Origin: JANQLU01 sp964434955
GTDB lineage: Bacteria; Planctomycetota; Planctomycetia; Pirellulales; Pirellulaceae
Direction: 5' to 3'
DNA length: 15,772 bases
Assembly: GCA_964434955.1 (NCBI GenBank)
Contig: CAYSXI010000127.1
Span: forward strand, 1 to 15,772
This document shows, piece after piece, positions 1-7,880 of this stretch. The notes under the pieces were generated by a model that saw only the letters and a program-made list of their open reading frames with translations, searched no databases and was not told the origin of the DNA. How positions within the stretch are numbered: position 1 is the first letter of the stretch; every line of letters begins with the position of its first letter. Position numbers and translations under genes: made by a program.

Positions 1-141
1 CGTAAGGATTTGTGACCCGGGACACGAAATCCATGCGTTCCGATTGTCGTATAAAAAAGCAAAATCCGGTAGTCGGTTGCGAGCCGCGATTCGAAAAGGC
101 AATAATGAGCTCTTCGCCCAATCAACTCGAGGTACGGAAAA

Positions 142-1230
142 ATGAAAACACAAAAGTGGCTCCCAGCGTTGGCGGTAATCACGCTAATCATCGGCTTCCC
201 ATTGACACTTTGCGGCGAAGGGGTCGAACTGAAATCAGGCGGTCCGATGGCCTTCGGAAAAAAAGGCGTCCTGTTCGTCGCGGATCCCGTGAATGCACAA
301 GTCCATGCGATCGAAACGGGCGATACTGAGAAAGCCAATAAGTCGGCGACGCTCAAGGTCGAAGGCATCGATTCGAAAATTGCATCCATGTTGGGAACCG
401 AAACCCGCGCCATTCGAATCAATGACCTGGCAGTGAATCCGGCAAACGGAAATGCTTATGTTTCCGTGACGCGAGGAAGTGGGGATTCGAGCAAGTCGCT
501 GATTCTCAAGGTCAATGCAGACAATGGAAAGATCTCCGAAGTCGATCTGGGTGAACTCAAGTCGACATCGGTCAAGATTCCCAATCCGGCGTCGGGCAAG
601 GATCGCCGGGGACGTGACCAACGTCGCGAATCCATTACCGACATCATGTTGATCAATGGTGAACTTTATGTCGCCGGACTGTCGAACGAAGAGTTCGCTT
701 CCAACCTGCGAGCCATCCCCTACCCTTTCAAGGATTCAAGCGAGGGAAGCAGCATTGAAATCTATCACGGTGCTCATGGCCAGTTTGAAACCCGCTCGCC
801 AATCAGGACATTTGCAGCTTACGACGTCGGTGGCGAGACCAATCTGCTTGCGGCTTACACTTGTACTCCGCTTGTTCGGATTCCCGTGAACTCTTTGAAG
901 CCAAAATCCAAAGTCAAAGGAACGACGATTGCGGAATTGGGCAATCGAAATCGCCCGCTCGATATGATCGTTTATAAAAAAGATGGGAGTGATTACATCC
1001 TGATGGCCAATAGTGCTCGTGGAATCATGAAAATCAAGCTCGCCGAGATCGAAAAACAAGTTGCAATTACCGAACGCGTGACTCGAGGCGGCACCGAGGG
1101 TTTGGCTTACGACACGATCAAGGATTGGACTGGCGTGATGCAGTTGGATAAAGTCAATGACGAGAAAGTCATGTTGTTGATCCGTAACAAGGACGGCAGC
1201 CACGACTTGAAAGTCGTCTCAATGCCTTAG
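142..1230 (+). CDS. Secreted propeller-like protein of unknown function
   Basis: A 362-residue protein with an N-terminal export signal: basic MKTQK, a hydrophobic stretch at about residues 7-23, and likely cleavage around residues 24-27. The mature part is rich in short beta-strand and turn patterns resembling NHL or beta-propeller blades: LFVADPVNAQVHAI (44-57), INDLAVNPANGNAYVSV (93-109), ITDIMLINGELYVAG (165-179), LDMIVYKKDGSDYILMAN (273-290) and TEGLAYD (318-324). This suggests a periplasmic propeller, but I cannot assign a named family or an activity. ATG at 142 is chosen because it gives the signal peptide and has an AGG 9 nt upstream (130-132). The gene ends in a strong intrinsic terminator, so it appears to be a single transcription unit. 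The fold is inferred from pattern only. Confidence 0.8.
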   Translation: MKTQKWLPALAVITLIIGFPLTLCGEGVELKSGGPMAFGKKGVLFVADPVNAQVHAIETGDTEKANKSATLKVEGIDSKIASMLGTETRAIRINDLAVNPANGNAYVSVTRGSGDSSKSLILKVNADNGKISEVDLGELKSTSVKIPNPASGKDRRGRDQRRESITDIMLINGELYVAGLSNEEFASNLRAIPYPFKDSSEGSSIEIYHGAHGQFETRSPIRTFAAYDVGGETNLLAAYTCTPLVRIPVNSLKPKSKVKGTTIAELGNRNRPLDMIVYKKDGSDYILMANSARGIMKIKLAEIEKQVAITERVTRGGTEGLAYDTIKDWTGVMQLDKVNDEKVMLLIRNKDGSHDLKVVSMP

Positions 1231-1247
1231 TTAAATGTTGATTCCGG

Positions 1248-1274
1248 CAGGTGGCGCAAGCCACCTGTTTTTTT
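1248..1274 (+). terminator. Intrinsic terminator after the first gene
   Basis: A perfect 8-bp stem, CAGGTGGC (1248-1255) pairing with GCCACCTG (1260-1267), closed by a GCAA tetraloop and followed directly by seven T (1268-1274). It lies 17 bp after the stop of the upstream gene. The GTG at 1251, which would give a longer version of the next protein, lies inside the stem and is therefore rejected as a start codon. The next gene's ATG at 1290 is only 15 nt past the T-run. Confidence 0.9.
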
Positions 1275-1289
1275 GCGCGAAAGCAAATC

Positions 1290-2435
1290 ATGTTCCGGAT
1301 TGTTATCATCGGATTTGTGGTCGGATTTTTGGGGGCATCTTCCCTGGGTGGGCGGGTGTGCATCGCCCAGCCAATCATCCAAACCCTGAAAGACAAGGAT
1401 CAAAAAGTGATCGCCGTCAGGGCAAGCGGTGGTTGGGTTGCGGACTGGTTGGAAGAAAATGAATCCGGGGATTCCTCCCGCGATTTTCTGGCGAAACGTT
1501 TCTTTGTTCGCCTCAGTAAGCGGAACACCAACGTCGATCCGGCAATGTTGGGTCGTATTCAGGTCAAAGGCAAGGCGTTGGAGTTTCGGCCCCGTTTTGA
1601 TTTTGTGCCGGGTGTTCCTTACACGGCAACGCTGCGAAATCGAGCCAACGATGGCACCACAAAGACCTTGGAGTTCATGATTCCCAAGTCAATTACCGCA
1701 GCGCCCAAGGTGGAGGAAGTGTATCCGAGCAGCCAGACGTTGCCGGAAAACCTGCTTCGATTTTATGTCGTTTTTTCGACGCCGATGGAACAGGGAGATA
1801 TCTACAAGTTCCTTTCGATACGAAATGAAAAGGGTGAAGCAATCGAGTTGCCGTTTCTTGAGCTGGAGCAGGAGTTGTGGAGCAGAGACGGAAAACGAAT
1901 CACATTACTTCTGGATCCCGGGCGAATTAAACGTGGGCTCAAGCCTCGCAAAGACATGGGGCCAATTCTTGTTGCCGGGAAAAAGTATGAGCTTGTGGTG
2001 AGCGGGAATTGGCGAGACGCCAACGGGAATTCGCTGGGTGACAACTTCACCAAGTCCTTTGTTGCGGGTAAGGCGATCGAATCCAGGCTGCGTCCGAGTT
2101 CTTGGAAACTGGAATCGCCAAAAGCCGGGACGCGGAATGCGGTTGCCCTGGTGTTTGGGCATTCTCTTGATTTTGGAATGTTGAACCGGGTGGTCGCCGT
2201 TTCCAGCAAGGACGGGAGTCGCATTGCTGGCAAAATTGAACTTTCGCAAGGCGAAACGCGCTGGTCCTTCAAGCCGGAACAAAACTGGTCGCGAGGAAAG
2301 TATCGAATCGAAATCGATAATCGATTGGAAGACGTCTGCGGAAACAGCATCGAAAAGGAATTCGATGTCGACGTGTTCAACAAGACTCAGCCCGTTCGAT
2401 CAGGGAAAACCACGATCCCGTTTACGGTGAAGTAG
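1290..2435 (+). CDS. Secreted protein with bacterial Ig-like (SbsA/Big_5-type) domains
   Basis: The product is 381 residues from the ATG at 1290. MFRIVIIGFVVGFLGASS is a clear export signal, with likely cleavage near CIAQ (24-27). The mature chain looks like three beta-sandwich units. The first spans about 30-132 and ends in a GVPYTATL strand pattern. The second spans about 138-262, with LRFYVVFSTPM (156-166) typical of SbsA-like Ig domains (bacterial Big_5 type), then the DPGRIKRGLKPR segment (209-220) and GKKYELVVSGNWRDANGNSL. The third spans about 271-364, with GKYRIEIDNRLEDVCGNS. Such modules usually serve adhesion or cell-surface scaffolding; no catalytic motif is visible. There is no Shine-Dalgarno sequence before the ATG. 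The gene directly follows a terminator hairpin and converges on rho with a 14-bp gap. Confidence 0.8.
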   Translation: MFRIVIIGFVVGFLGASSLGGRVCIAQPIIQTLKDKDQKVIAVRASGGWVADWLEENESGDSSRDFLAKRFFVRLSKRNTNVDPAMLGRIQVKGKALEFRPRFDFVPGVPYTATLRNRANDGTTKTLEFMIPKSITAAPKVEEVYPSSQTLPENLLRFYVVFSTPMEQGDIYKFLSIRNEKGEAIELPFLELEQELWSRDGKRITLLLDPGRIKRGLKPRKDMGPILVAGKKYELVVSGNWRDANGNSLGDNFTKSFVAGKAIESRLRPSSWKLESPKAGTRNAVALVFGHSLDFGMLNRVVAVSSKDGSRIAGKIELSQGETRWSFKPEQNWSRGKYRIEIDNRLEDVCGNSIEKEFDVDVFNKTQPVRSGKTTIPFTVK

Positions 2436-2449
2436 TCTCGCGGGAACTT

Positions 2450-3922
2450 CTAAAATCCGCCGGCACGTAGACTTAGCAAGAATTCCGCGTTCGTCTGGGT
2501 CTTTCGCATTTTGTCGGTCAATTGATGCATCGCATCGGGAGGATTCATTTCGCTGAGAACGCGCCGCATCATGCAGATCCGTTCGTGTTCTTCTGCGTCC
2601 ATTAGTTTCTCTTCCCGACGGGTTCCCGAAGCATTGATGTCAATGGCTGGCCAAATTCGGCGATCGACCAGCGTCCGGTCAAGCACAATTTCCAAGTTGC
2701 CGGTGCCCTTGAATTCTTCAAAAATGACATCGTCCATCTTGCTTCCCGTGTCAATCAGCGCGGTAGCGATGATTGTCAACGAACCGCCCTCCTCGACCTT
2801 CCGTGCGGAACCAAAAAATGATTTCGGTTTTTGCATCGCATTCGCATCGAGACCTCCGGAAAGCGTTTTACCGGATTGAGGGCATTCCTGGTTCCAGGCG
2901 CGTCCCAATCTCGTGATCGAATCGAGGAAGATAATGACATCAACCCCGTTCTCGACCATCCGTTTGGCCTTTTCCAAAACCATTTCGGCGACTTGGATAT
3001 GGCGGCTGGGCGGTTCATCGAAGGTGGAGCTAACGACTTCGCAATTCGGTCCCTGGACCTCGCGTTCCATGTCGGTTACTTCTTCGGGCCTTTCGTCAAT
3101 CAAAAGCATGAAGACGTAGGCCTCGGGAAAGTTGGACAGAACCGCGCGGGCCATTGATTGCATCAACATGGTTTTGCCCGCGCGCGGTGGGCTGACGATC
3201 AATCCGCGCTGGCCGAACCCGATGGGTGCGATCATATCGACAACCCGCGTCGAAAGCTCCTTGCCATCGTGCTCCATGACAATTCGTTGATCGGGATGCA
3301 ATGGAGTCAGTTCGTCGAAACTGACGAGCCGGGCGTTTTCATCGGGCGATCGACCATTGATGGTTTCAACCCGCAGCAACGCAAAGTAGCGCTCTTTTTC
3401 CTTGGGGGGACGAATCTGTCCGCCAATGATGGCGCCGGTTTTCAGGTTGAATTTTCGGATCTGGCTGGGCGAAACGTAAATATCGTCCGGACAACTCAGG
3501 TAGTGATATTTGGGACTTCGCAAAAACCCGAATCCATCAGGAAGGATTTCGAGAGTTCCCTCGCCGTACATCATTCCCTGAGTTTTGACGCGTTCCTTGA
3601 GGATGTGGAAGATCAGGTCCTCTCGCTGCATCCGGTCGGCATCGGCCACGCCTTCATTTTCAGCTTGTTTGGCGAGTTCTTTCAACGAAAGGCGTTGAAG
3701 TTCCGTTACGTTGATTCGCTCCACGTCGGGATTTGACCTTTGCTGACTCGTCGGCGATGTGATTTCATCGGCAATGCGTTCAGCAAGCGAGAGTGGGTCC
3801 CCTTCCGCCTCAAGCTCTTTGAGCTTGCGGTTGACTTGTGGGTCCGACTGGAAGTGAGGGCCGCGGCGACCACCGCGATTCGACTTTTGCGAATAGGAAC
3901 GGGTTTCGTTTCGGTCGTTCAT
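2450..3922 (-). CDS. rho: Transcription termination factor Rho
   Basis: A 490-residue hexameric RNA helicase/ATPase that releases RNA polymerase at Rho-dependent terminators. A Rho N-terminal (SAP-like) helical domain lies at about 71-112. The cold-shock-like RNA-binding domain spans about 118-200, with RNP1 DGFGFLRS at 129-136. In the ATPase core, Walker A is SPPRAGKT (244-251), Walker B is VIIFLDS (329-335), the Q/R-loop region runs through SGKTLSGGLDANAMQKPK (350-367), and the arginine finger is in SGTRREE (R435). Roughly 70 residues precede the SAP-like domain, making it longer than the 419-residue E. coli protein. That extension is Arg/Asn/Gln-rich at its start (SQKSNRGGRRG), a feature seen in several phyla and possibly adding RNA contacts (inference). 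AGGAA lies about 7 nt before the ATG. coaE is 105 bp upstream on the same strand. Confidence 0.97.
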   Translation of the reverse strand: MNDRNETRSYSQKSNRGGRRGPHFQSDPQVNRKLKELEAEGDPLSLAERIADEITSPTSQQRSNPDVERINVTELQRLSLKELAKQAENEGVADADRMQREDLIFHILKERVKTQGMMYGEGTLEILPDGFGFLRSPKYHYLSCPDDIYVSPSQIRKFNLKTGAIIGGQIRPPKEKERYFALLRVETINGRSPDENARLVSFDELTPLHPDQRIVMEHDGKELSTRVVDMIAPIGFGQRGLIVSPPRAGKTMLMQSMARAVLSNFPEAYVFMLLIDERPEEVTDMEREVQGPNCEVVSSTFDEPPSRHIQVAEMVLEKAKRMVENGVDVIIFLDSITRLGRAWNQECPQSGKTLSGGLDANAMQKPKSFFGSARKVEEGGSLTIIATALIDTGSKMDDVIFEEFKGTGNLEIVLDRTLVDRRIWPAIDINASGTRREEKLMDAEEHERICMMRRVLSEMNPPDAMHQLTDKMRKTQTNAEFLLSLRAGGF

Positions 3923-4027
3923 GGAATTTTCCTGATGAGTGTCTAAAAGGCGGGCACTCGTTTGTTTTGCGTCGCAGAGGATTCATTCCAATTGCGAACG
4001 GTGACAAGTAATCAGGGAGGGTGTGAT

Positions 4028-4663
4028 TCAAAACGTTTTCGGAGCGTCGGAGTTTTCCGCCGGGTTGGGAACCGGCAAATCCCACTGGATCCAAAGATCA
4101 GCGATGGCTTGCTGCAACTCTTCAATCGTTCCGTTGTTGGAAACGGAATCGGTCGAACGATTTCTCTTCGCCGAAACTGGAAATTGAGCCGATTCGCGGG
4201 CATCGAACATCTGTTCGGACCAGCCACGTGCCTGGGCTCGCAACCACCGATTCGCTCGATCACATTCCACAAATACGACTTTGTGGCAGTACTGGTCCCA
4301 TCCGGCTTTGAGCAGAATGGGTGCGTCCAACACCAGCGCGGGAACGGAATCAGGAGTCTCGTCGATCAACTGACGAAGCCGTGCTTCAATTTTTGGGTGG
4401 GTAATTTGCTCCAATAACTTCAAGGCATTTGAATCTTGCGTGAAAACGATCTCGGCAATCTTTTTGCGCACGACGTTTCCGCTTTCATCGAAGACGCGAT
4501 CTCCCCAAGCGTCCCGAATCTGTTGTTTGGTTTGCGATTGCGCGAGAACTTCATGCCCGACGGCATCGGCGTCAATAACGATGGCCCCAAGTTTCTCAAA
4601 GGCTTTTGACGCTGCCGATTTCCCGCTCGCGATTCCTCCAACTATTCCAATCACGAGTGTCAT
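4028..4663 (-). CDS. coaE: Dephospho-CoA kinase (CoaE)
   Basis: A cytosolic enzyme that phosphorylates the 3'-hydroxyl of dephospho-CoA with ATP, the last step of coenzyme A synthesis. The 211-residue length suits the family. It opens with the P-loop MTLVIGIVGGIASGKS (GGIASGKS is the Walker A), followed by the family's DADAVGHEVL segment (substrate-site Asp), KIAEIVF, THPKIEARL and the core strand ALVLDAPILLKAGWD. A Q/E..R lid region follows (RANRWLRAQARGWS), then the SNNGTIEELQQAI C-terminal helix typical of CoaE. ATG at 4663 is preferred over an in-frame TTG at 4681, because CoaE proteins begin almost directly at the P-loop strand. The TTG also falls inside a 26-bp palindrome. No Shine-Dalgarno is visible. 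rho follows 105 bp downstream, so coaE-rho is a likely operon. Confidence 0.96.
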   Translation of the reverse strand: MTLVIGIVGGIASGKSAASKAFEKLGAIVIDADAVGHEVLAQSQTKQQIRDAWGDRVFDESGNVVRKKIAEIVFTQDSNALKLLEQITHPKIEARLRQLIDETPDSVPALVLDAPILLKAGWDQYCHKVVFVECDRANRWLRAQARGWSEQMFDARESAQFPVSAKRNRSTDSVSNNGTIEELQQAIADLWIQWDLPVPNPAENSDAPKTF

Positions 4664-4676
4664 TTCGGCCGAACAC

Positions 4677-4702
4677 GACAATTCTCAGGCCTGTGAATTG
4701 TC
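4677..4702. promoter_or_regulatory. 26-bp near-perfect palindrome upstream of coaE
   Basis: Positions 4677-4689 and 4690-4702 are self-complementary in 12 of 13 symmetric pairs; only T4685/T4694 fails. The outer arms are GACAATTC and GAATTGTC, and the centre is AGGCCT. It ends 13 bp before the coaE ATG, so it could be a repressor operator, or, as RNA, a hairpin in the coaE leader where a ribosome site would lie. The function is inferred; the symmetry is directly visible. Confidence 0.6.
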
Positions 4703-4805
4703 TTGAGATCCCGTCGTTGAGAAATGAGGTTGGTCACGGGACGGGATGAATTTGCCAACATCCGAATGTCCCCACCAGAAAAGTTCAGCACAAAGGCTAA
4801 GCTTA

Positions 4806-4811
4806 ATTATA
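4806..4811 (-). promoter_or_regulatory. Possible -10 element for coaE-rho
   Basis: On the minus strand this reads TATAAT, a perfect sigma-70-type -10 box, about 140 nt upstream of the coaE start. The positions where a -35 would be expected (about 4828-4834) do not resemble TTGACA, so the call is weak. An 8-bp inverted repeat (4708-4715 with 4740-4747, ATCCCGTC/GACGGGAT) would lie in the resulting leader. Confidence 0.3.
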
Positions 4812-5023
4812 TTCGGGTGAACGGATTTCAGCGAGTTACCAAGATTGTAATAAGCGGATTTTTGTTGGCATGGACGGTGTGAACCCACCTTTGGGAGAGT
4901 TTAGCGTTCGTTCAAACAGATGGAGCAGATACTACAAAAACAGCCCTATTTGCGGAGCGACCCTAATAATTGGCAAAAATCGGATGTCTTCCGAGGATTC
5001 CCTGATTGTTGTTTTCTGTTTGT

Positions 5024-5052
5024 TTGACACTCCAAATAGGCGTATCTAAAAT
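5024..5052 (+). promoter_or_regulatory. Sigma-70-type promoter for the coiled-coil membrane protein gene
   Basis: TTGACA (5024-5029, perfect -35) is followed by a 17-bp spacer and TAAAAT (5047-5052, 5 of 6 to the -10 consensus). Transcription would start near 5059, giving a leader of about 145 nt before the ATG at 5204. It is the best housekeeping-type promoter I see in the window. Confidence 0.7.
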
Positions 5053-5203
5053 CGAATCTAGGGATTTCTTTGACGCAGGTATCGTATTTTATCGACCTTG
5101 CGTCGTTTTACCGATAAATATCATGCTGCTTTAGCGTCTTTTGCGTTTACTAAAAGGCTTTGGCAATCACGTCCAAGGCTTGGGAATTTGAGGAGAGTAG
5201 TCA

Positions 5204-6619
5204 ATGGCGTCCCGGGAATCACAAGGCTATTTGATCGCCGTTATTTTCTTGACGGTCTTGCTGATCGTGTTCAGCGTAATTTCGTACTTGATGTTTTCAC
5301 GCTCGAACGAGTACTACGATCAAATGCAGGCGGCCAATGAAAAGGTCAAAGAGGTTGAAAAGAAATCGGATGCCTACGAGGCACTTTCCAAGATTTCGTT
5401 CCGCTATATCGGCGTTAACGGAAGCTTGAGCGAAGTCACTCCTCTCAAGCAACAAGCCGGTGCGGATCCCGATGTCCGAATGCAGCTGGACGAACTTGAG
5501 AAGTCTTACAACACCTCAGTTGCTCAGTTGATCGAGTCTGGCGATTCGACGGTGGATAAGAAAACGCTGATCAATGTCATCAATAAGTTGACGGATGTCG
5601 TTGGCGACAAGCATCGCGACGTTGCTGAGCAGATCAATCGCAACAAGCAAATCGAAGACGACATGAAAAAGCAGGTTGCCCAGATCACGGCTGAGCGGGA
5701 CAAAGCCAAGCAGGAAAAAGTCAATCTGCAAACCGAATTTGATGAAGCCAAGAAGACCTACGATTCAAATCTGACTGACTTGCGTAACGCCAACGCCGAG
5801 AACGAGTCCAAATTCACGGCCAAGAGCCAGGAGCTGGACAAGAAGATTCTTGAATTCAATAACATGAAGAAGACCTTAACCGACGCAAAGAATGTCGCCG
5901 AGGAAACCGCCCGAAAACTGAAAATTCGGATTGAGCAGTTGACTTCGACCAATAACTCGATTCCTGATGGGCGAGTCATCAAGGTCAACAGTCTTGGTGA
6001 GTTGGTCCATATCAACCTTGGCGAATTGGATGGTCTTCGGATCAAGCAAAACTTTACCGTTTATGATCGCGACGAAACGAACTTTGAGACGGCAAAACCC
6101 AAAGCGAAGATCGAAGTCATCAAGATTAGCGGTCCACATATGGCGGTTGCTCGAATCCACGAGCGACAGGTCTCCGATCCAATTTTGGCTGACGACCATA
6201 TCCTTTCACCGACATGGGATCCTGGCTTCAAGGTTCCAATCGCAGTCGCGGGCTTGATTGACCTTGATGGCGATGGCAAATCGGATCTTCTTCGATTCGA
6301 GGGCTTGGTTCGTCAAAATGGTGGTGTCATCGTTGCTCAGCATGACGAAAAAGGAAATCGCCGCGGCGATATCAACTCCAATACGCGATTCCTGATCGTG
6401 GGCGATACACCCAAAGGCGAGGGAGCCGGAAATGTTATCGCGGCCATGACCTTCTATGACAAGCAAGCGAAGCAGTTCAACGTCCAGCGCATGTCGGTTC
6501 GCCGGTTCTTGAACCTCATGGGCGTTCAACTTCGTGGTCGCGTCGAGCCTTTGGACAAGTTCATTGGCACGCAAAACAAGAATGAGCGTTTCGCCCCGCG
6601 AAGTGCCTTCGACAAATAA
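5204..6619 (+). CDS. Membrane-anchored coiled-coil protein with BRCT-like C-terminus
   Basis: A 471-residue protein. One transmembrane helix spans about 9-31 (YLIAVIFLTVLLIVFSVISY). A long, highly charged helical and probably coiled-coil section runs from about 40 to 248, densest at 135-248 with Lys/Glu/Asn-rich heptads. A beta-rich segment at about 254-338 (DGRVIKVNSLGELVHINLG, then KAKIEVIKISGPHMAVARI) follows. The C-terminal segment, about 345-440, resembles a BRCT domain: strand PIAVAGL, helix ending NGG (372-374), TRFLIVGDTP (394-403), and a last helix RRFLNLMG (433-440), like the BRCT of NAD-dependent DNA ligases. DLDGDGKSD (353-361) also fits a calcium-loop pattern. Flanking charges do not settle the topology. 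A clear AGGAGA (5191-5196) lies 7 nt before the ATG. Its exact role is unknown; a structural or envelope-scaffold role is inference. Confidence 0.8.
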   Translation: MASRESQGYLIAVIFLTVLLIVFSVISYLMFSRSNEYYDQMQAANEKVKEVEKKSDAYEALSKISFRYIGVNGSLSEVTPLKQQAGADPDVRMQLDELEKSYNTSVAQLIESGDSTVDKKTLINVINKLTDVVGDKHRDVAEQINRNKQIEDDMKKQVAQITAERDKAKQEKVNLQTEFDEAKKTYDSNLTDLRNANAENESKFTAKSQELDKKILEFNNMKKTLTDAKNVAEETARKLKIRIEQLTSTNNSIPDGRVIKVNSLGELVHINLGELDGLRIKQNFTVYDRDETNFETAKPKAKIEVIKISGPHMAVARIHERQVSDPILADDHILSPTWDPGFKVPIAVAGLIDLDGDGKSDLLRFEGLVRQNGGVIVAQHDEKGNRRGDINSNTRFLIVGDTPKGEGAGNVIAAMTFYDKQAKQFNVQRMSVRRFLNLMGVQLRGRVEPLDKFIGTQNKNERFAPRSAFDK

Positions 6620-6640
6620 ACGCAAAAGATTCAAATTCCT

Positions 6641-6678
6641 AGGCCAGTCGATCGGTTTCCGGTCGGCTGGCTTTTTTT
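6641..6678 (+). terminator. Strong intrinsic terminator after the coiled-coil protein gene
   Basis: A 13-bp stem, 6643-6655 with 6659-6671 (GCCAGTCGATCGG against CCGGTCGGCTGGC), has two G-U wobbles and a TTT loop. It is extended by A6641-A6642 pairing with the first two T, and is followed by seven T at 6672-6678. It lies 22 bp after the stop codon and isolates the upstream gene from the lipoprotein gene at 6823. Confidence 0.9.
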
Positions 6679-6822
6679 GTGCGCATTCAGCCGCCAGCAA
6701 CCGCTCTTGCCAAAGGTTTGTGTTCCGAGTCATTTCCAACCGAATTCAGCGAATTCTTGGCGCGGGAGGTGCTCATCAACGTGAACTAAGTTGAAGATCG
6801 CCCTGGAGAGTTGGAGCAAAGC

Positions 6823-7497
6823 ATGAATCGAAACGCAAAGATGTTTCTGCTAATGGTCCTGGTGAGTTTGGGTTGCGCTCGTTCCCCGTCGTCAAGCCAC
6901 GATTCTAGGAATTCGCGCGAGGATAAAGGGAAGCAATTTCTTGAAGCCGCACGTCCGTTCTTTGAGTCATTGGTTAATGAAAACTACGGGCAAGCATATG
7001 ACCGCATGAGCCATTGGGCGTCCGAGAATGTTGACCCACGCCAATTTGCCTTGGATTCGTCCACCAACGAGATTCCCGAAAAAATCGAGAAGCTTACTCG
7101 CAGCGAATTTGTTGAGAGGATGAACCGGGTTCAAGAACTTTATGGGCCTTTCCGCCGTGTCGCCGACATTTACGTGGAAACAACCGACGCGGATATTTTG
7201 TCCGGCAAAGCCAACGATTCGTTTGAAAGGACTTCGATTCTGTTCGCAATTGGCGCGATGCCCGAGTCCGTTCCCGCCGAAATTCGCGTGGCTTCCATTC
7301 GAGGCGAATTGACCTGCGTACTGAAGCCGGAGCAGACTGCCAACCACCTGGCGAGCGTCGGCGTCCATTCGGTTGAACAACTTCGGGACCCCGACGACTA
7401 TCCCAATCTCAAGCTGAAAATCGTACTCGTGAAGGAATTCGACGGGACATTGAAAGTTGGCTATTTCGAAATCGTCCCGCCTTCGATCCTCGACTAA
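6823..7497 (+). CDS. Putative lipoprotein of unknown function
   Basis: The product is 224 residues from the ATG at 6823. This start is preferred over the in-frame TTG at 6811 because GGAG (6813-6816) sits 6 nt before the ATG. The N-terminus MNRNAKMFLLMVLVSLGC is a short basic plus hydrophobic signal ending in Cys18, a slightly non-canonical lipobox (SLGC). Ser/Asp/Arg-rich linker residues follow. The mature part has an amphipathic helical start (FLEAARPFFESLVNENYGQAYDRMS, about 39-63), resembling the opening of small NTF2-like or accumulation-type domains. It then has mixed alpha/beta sequence ending with IVLVKEFDGTLKVGYFEIVP strands. I recognise no family and no catalytic motif. A terminator precedes it, so it has its own promoter. 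The NTF2-like idea is tentative. Confidence 0.75.
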   Translation: MNRNAKMFLLMVLVSLGCARSPSSSHDSRNSREDKGKQFLEAARPFFESLVNENYGQAYDRMSHWASENVDPRQFALDSSTNEIPEKIEKLTRSEFVERMNRVQELYGPFRRVADIYVETTDADILSGKANDSFERTSILFAIGAMPESVPAEIRVASIRGELTCVLKPEQTANHLASVGVHSVEQLRDPDDYPNLKLKIVLVKEFDGTLKVGYFEIVPPSILD

Positions 7498-7880
7498 AAG
7501 CGGAAATTTCCTCCTCTTCCAGTCGAGTTTGCTCCTGCCGCCCTGTTGCACGTTCAGCCCTTCGATCGATTACTTTGCATTTTTTTGTTGATTTTCTTTG
7601 CGATCGCGAAGAAACGGGTCGTGGAGTTTTCCGGATCCATTGCTGCAGGCCCCTGCTCCCTTGAATCCAAGTCCTAGAATCAGACCTCATGCGCTACGCA
7701 TCGGGGCTTACCCGTCGGATTCGAACCATCGGGCTCGAATTCCATGTTCGTTCCACATCGCGGATGTATTCAATTGCATTTGCGGTTAACCTGATAACGT
7801 GCGCAATCACGTTCCGCGCCATGGTTCTCTCTGCTCAACTTTCGCCGCCTGTCCGGCGAATCAGGAATTCGAATATCCCG
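7498..7880. other. Intergenic region before the sigma-factor gene
   Basis: About 380 bp with no gene I can support. The sigma open frame extends in-frame to 7689, but that extra 64 residues (Arg-rich, then hydrophobic) does not resemble a sigma N-terminus, so the gene start is placed at 7881. Small symmetric elements are present: CTTTGCGATCGCGAAG (7596-7611) and ATGCG/CGCAT (7689-7701). The sequence GGATTCGAACC at 7721-7731 resembles an antisense tRNA T-arm, but no tRNA fold surrounds it. No convincing promoter or terminator was found. Confidence 0.5.

Larger units (their letters stand above)
4682..5203. other. Divergent intergenic control region
   Basis: About 520 bp without a credible gene, between coaE (leftward) and the coiled-coil membrane protein gene (rightward). 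It holds most of a 26-bp palindrome at its left edge, an 8-bp inverted repeat (4708-4715/4740-4747), a possible leftward -10 (4806-4811) and a strong rightward promoter (5024-5052). A 67-codon open frame on the minus strand (4685-4888) has no family resemblance or ribosome site and is not called. The stretch 4812-5020 shows nothing I can name. Confidence 0.6.

Noticed and set aside
50..55. TATAAA as a -10 box for the first gene
   Set aside because: No acceptable -35 at 16-18 bp upstream; the single box is not enough.
1251..1289. GTG start giving 13 more residues on the Ig-like protein
   Set aside because: The GTG lies inside the terminator stem and the extension would spoil a clear signal peptide starting at 1290.
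3158..3736. 192-codon open frame on the plus strand inside rho
   Set aside because: It lies wholly antisense to the conserved ATPase and RNA-binding coding sequence of rho, which fully explains it.
7715..7740. GGATTCGAACC, resembling the antisense of a tRNA T-arm
   Set aside because: The T-stem has an A-A mismatch, and I could find no matching acceptor, D-arm or anticodon stem on the minus strand. It looks like a chance match.
7689..7880. In-frame N-terminal extension of the sigma factor
   Set aside because: The extra 64 residues do not resemble a sigma N-terminus and no ribosome site precedes any of the earlier start codons, so ATG 7881 was preferred.
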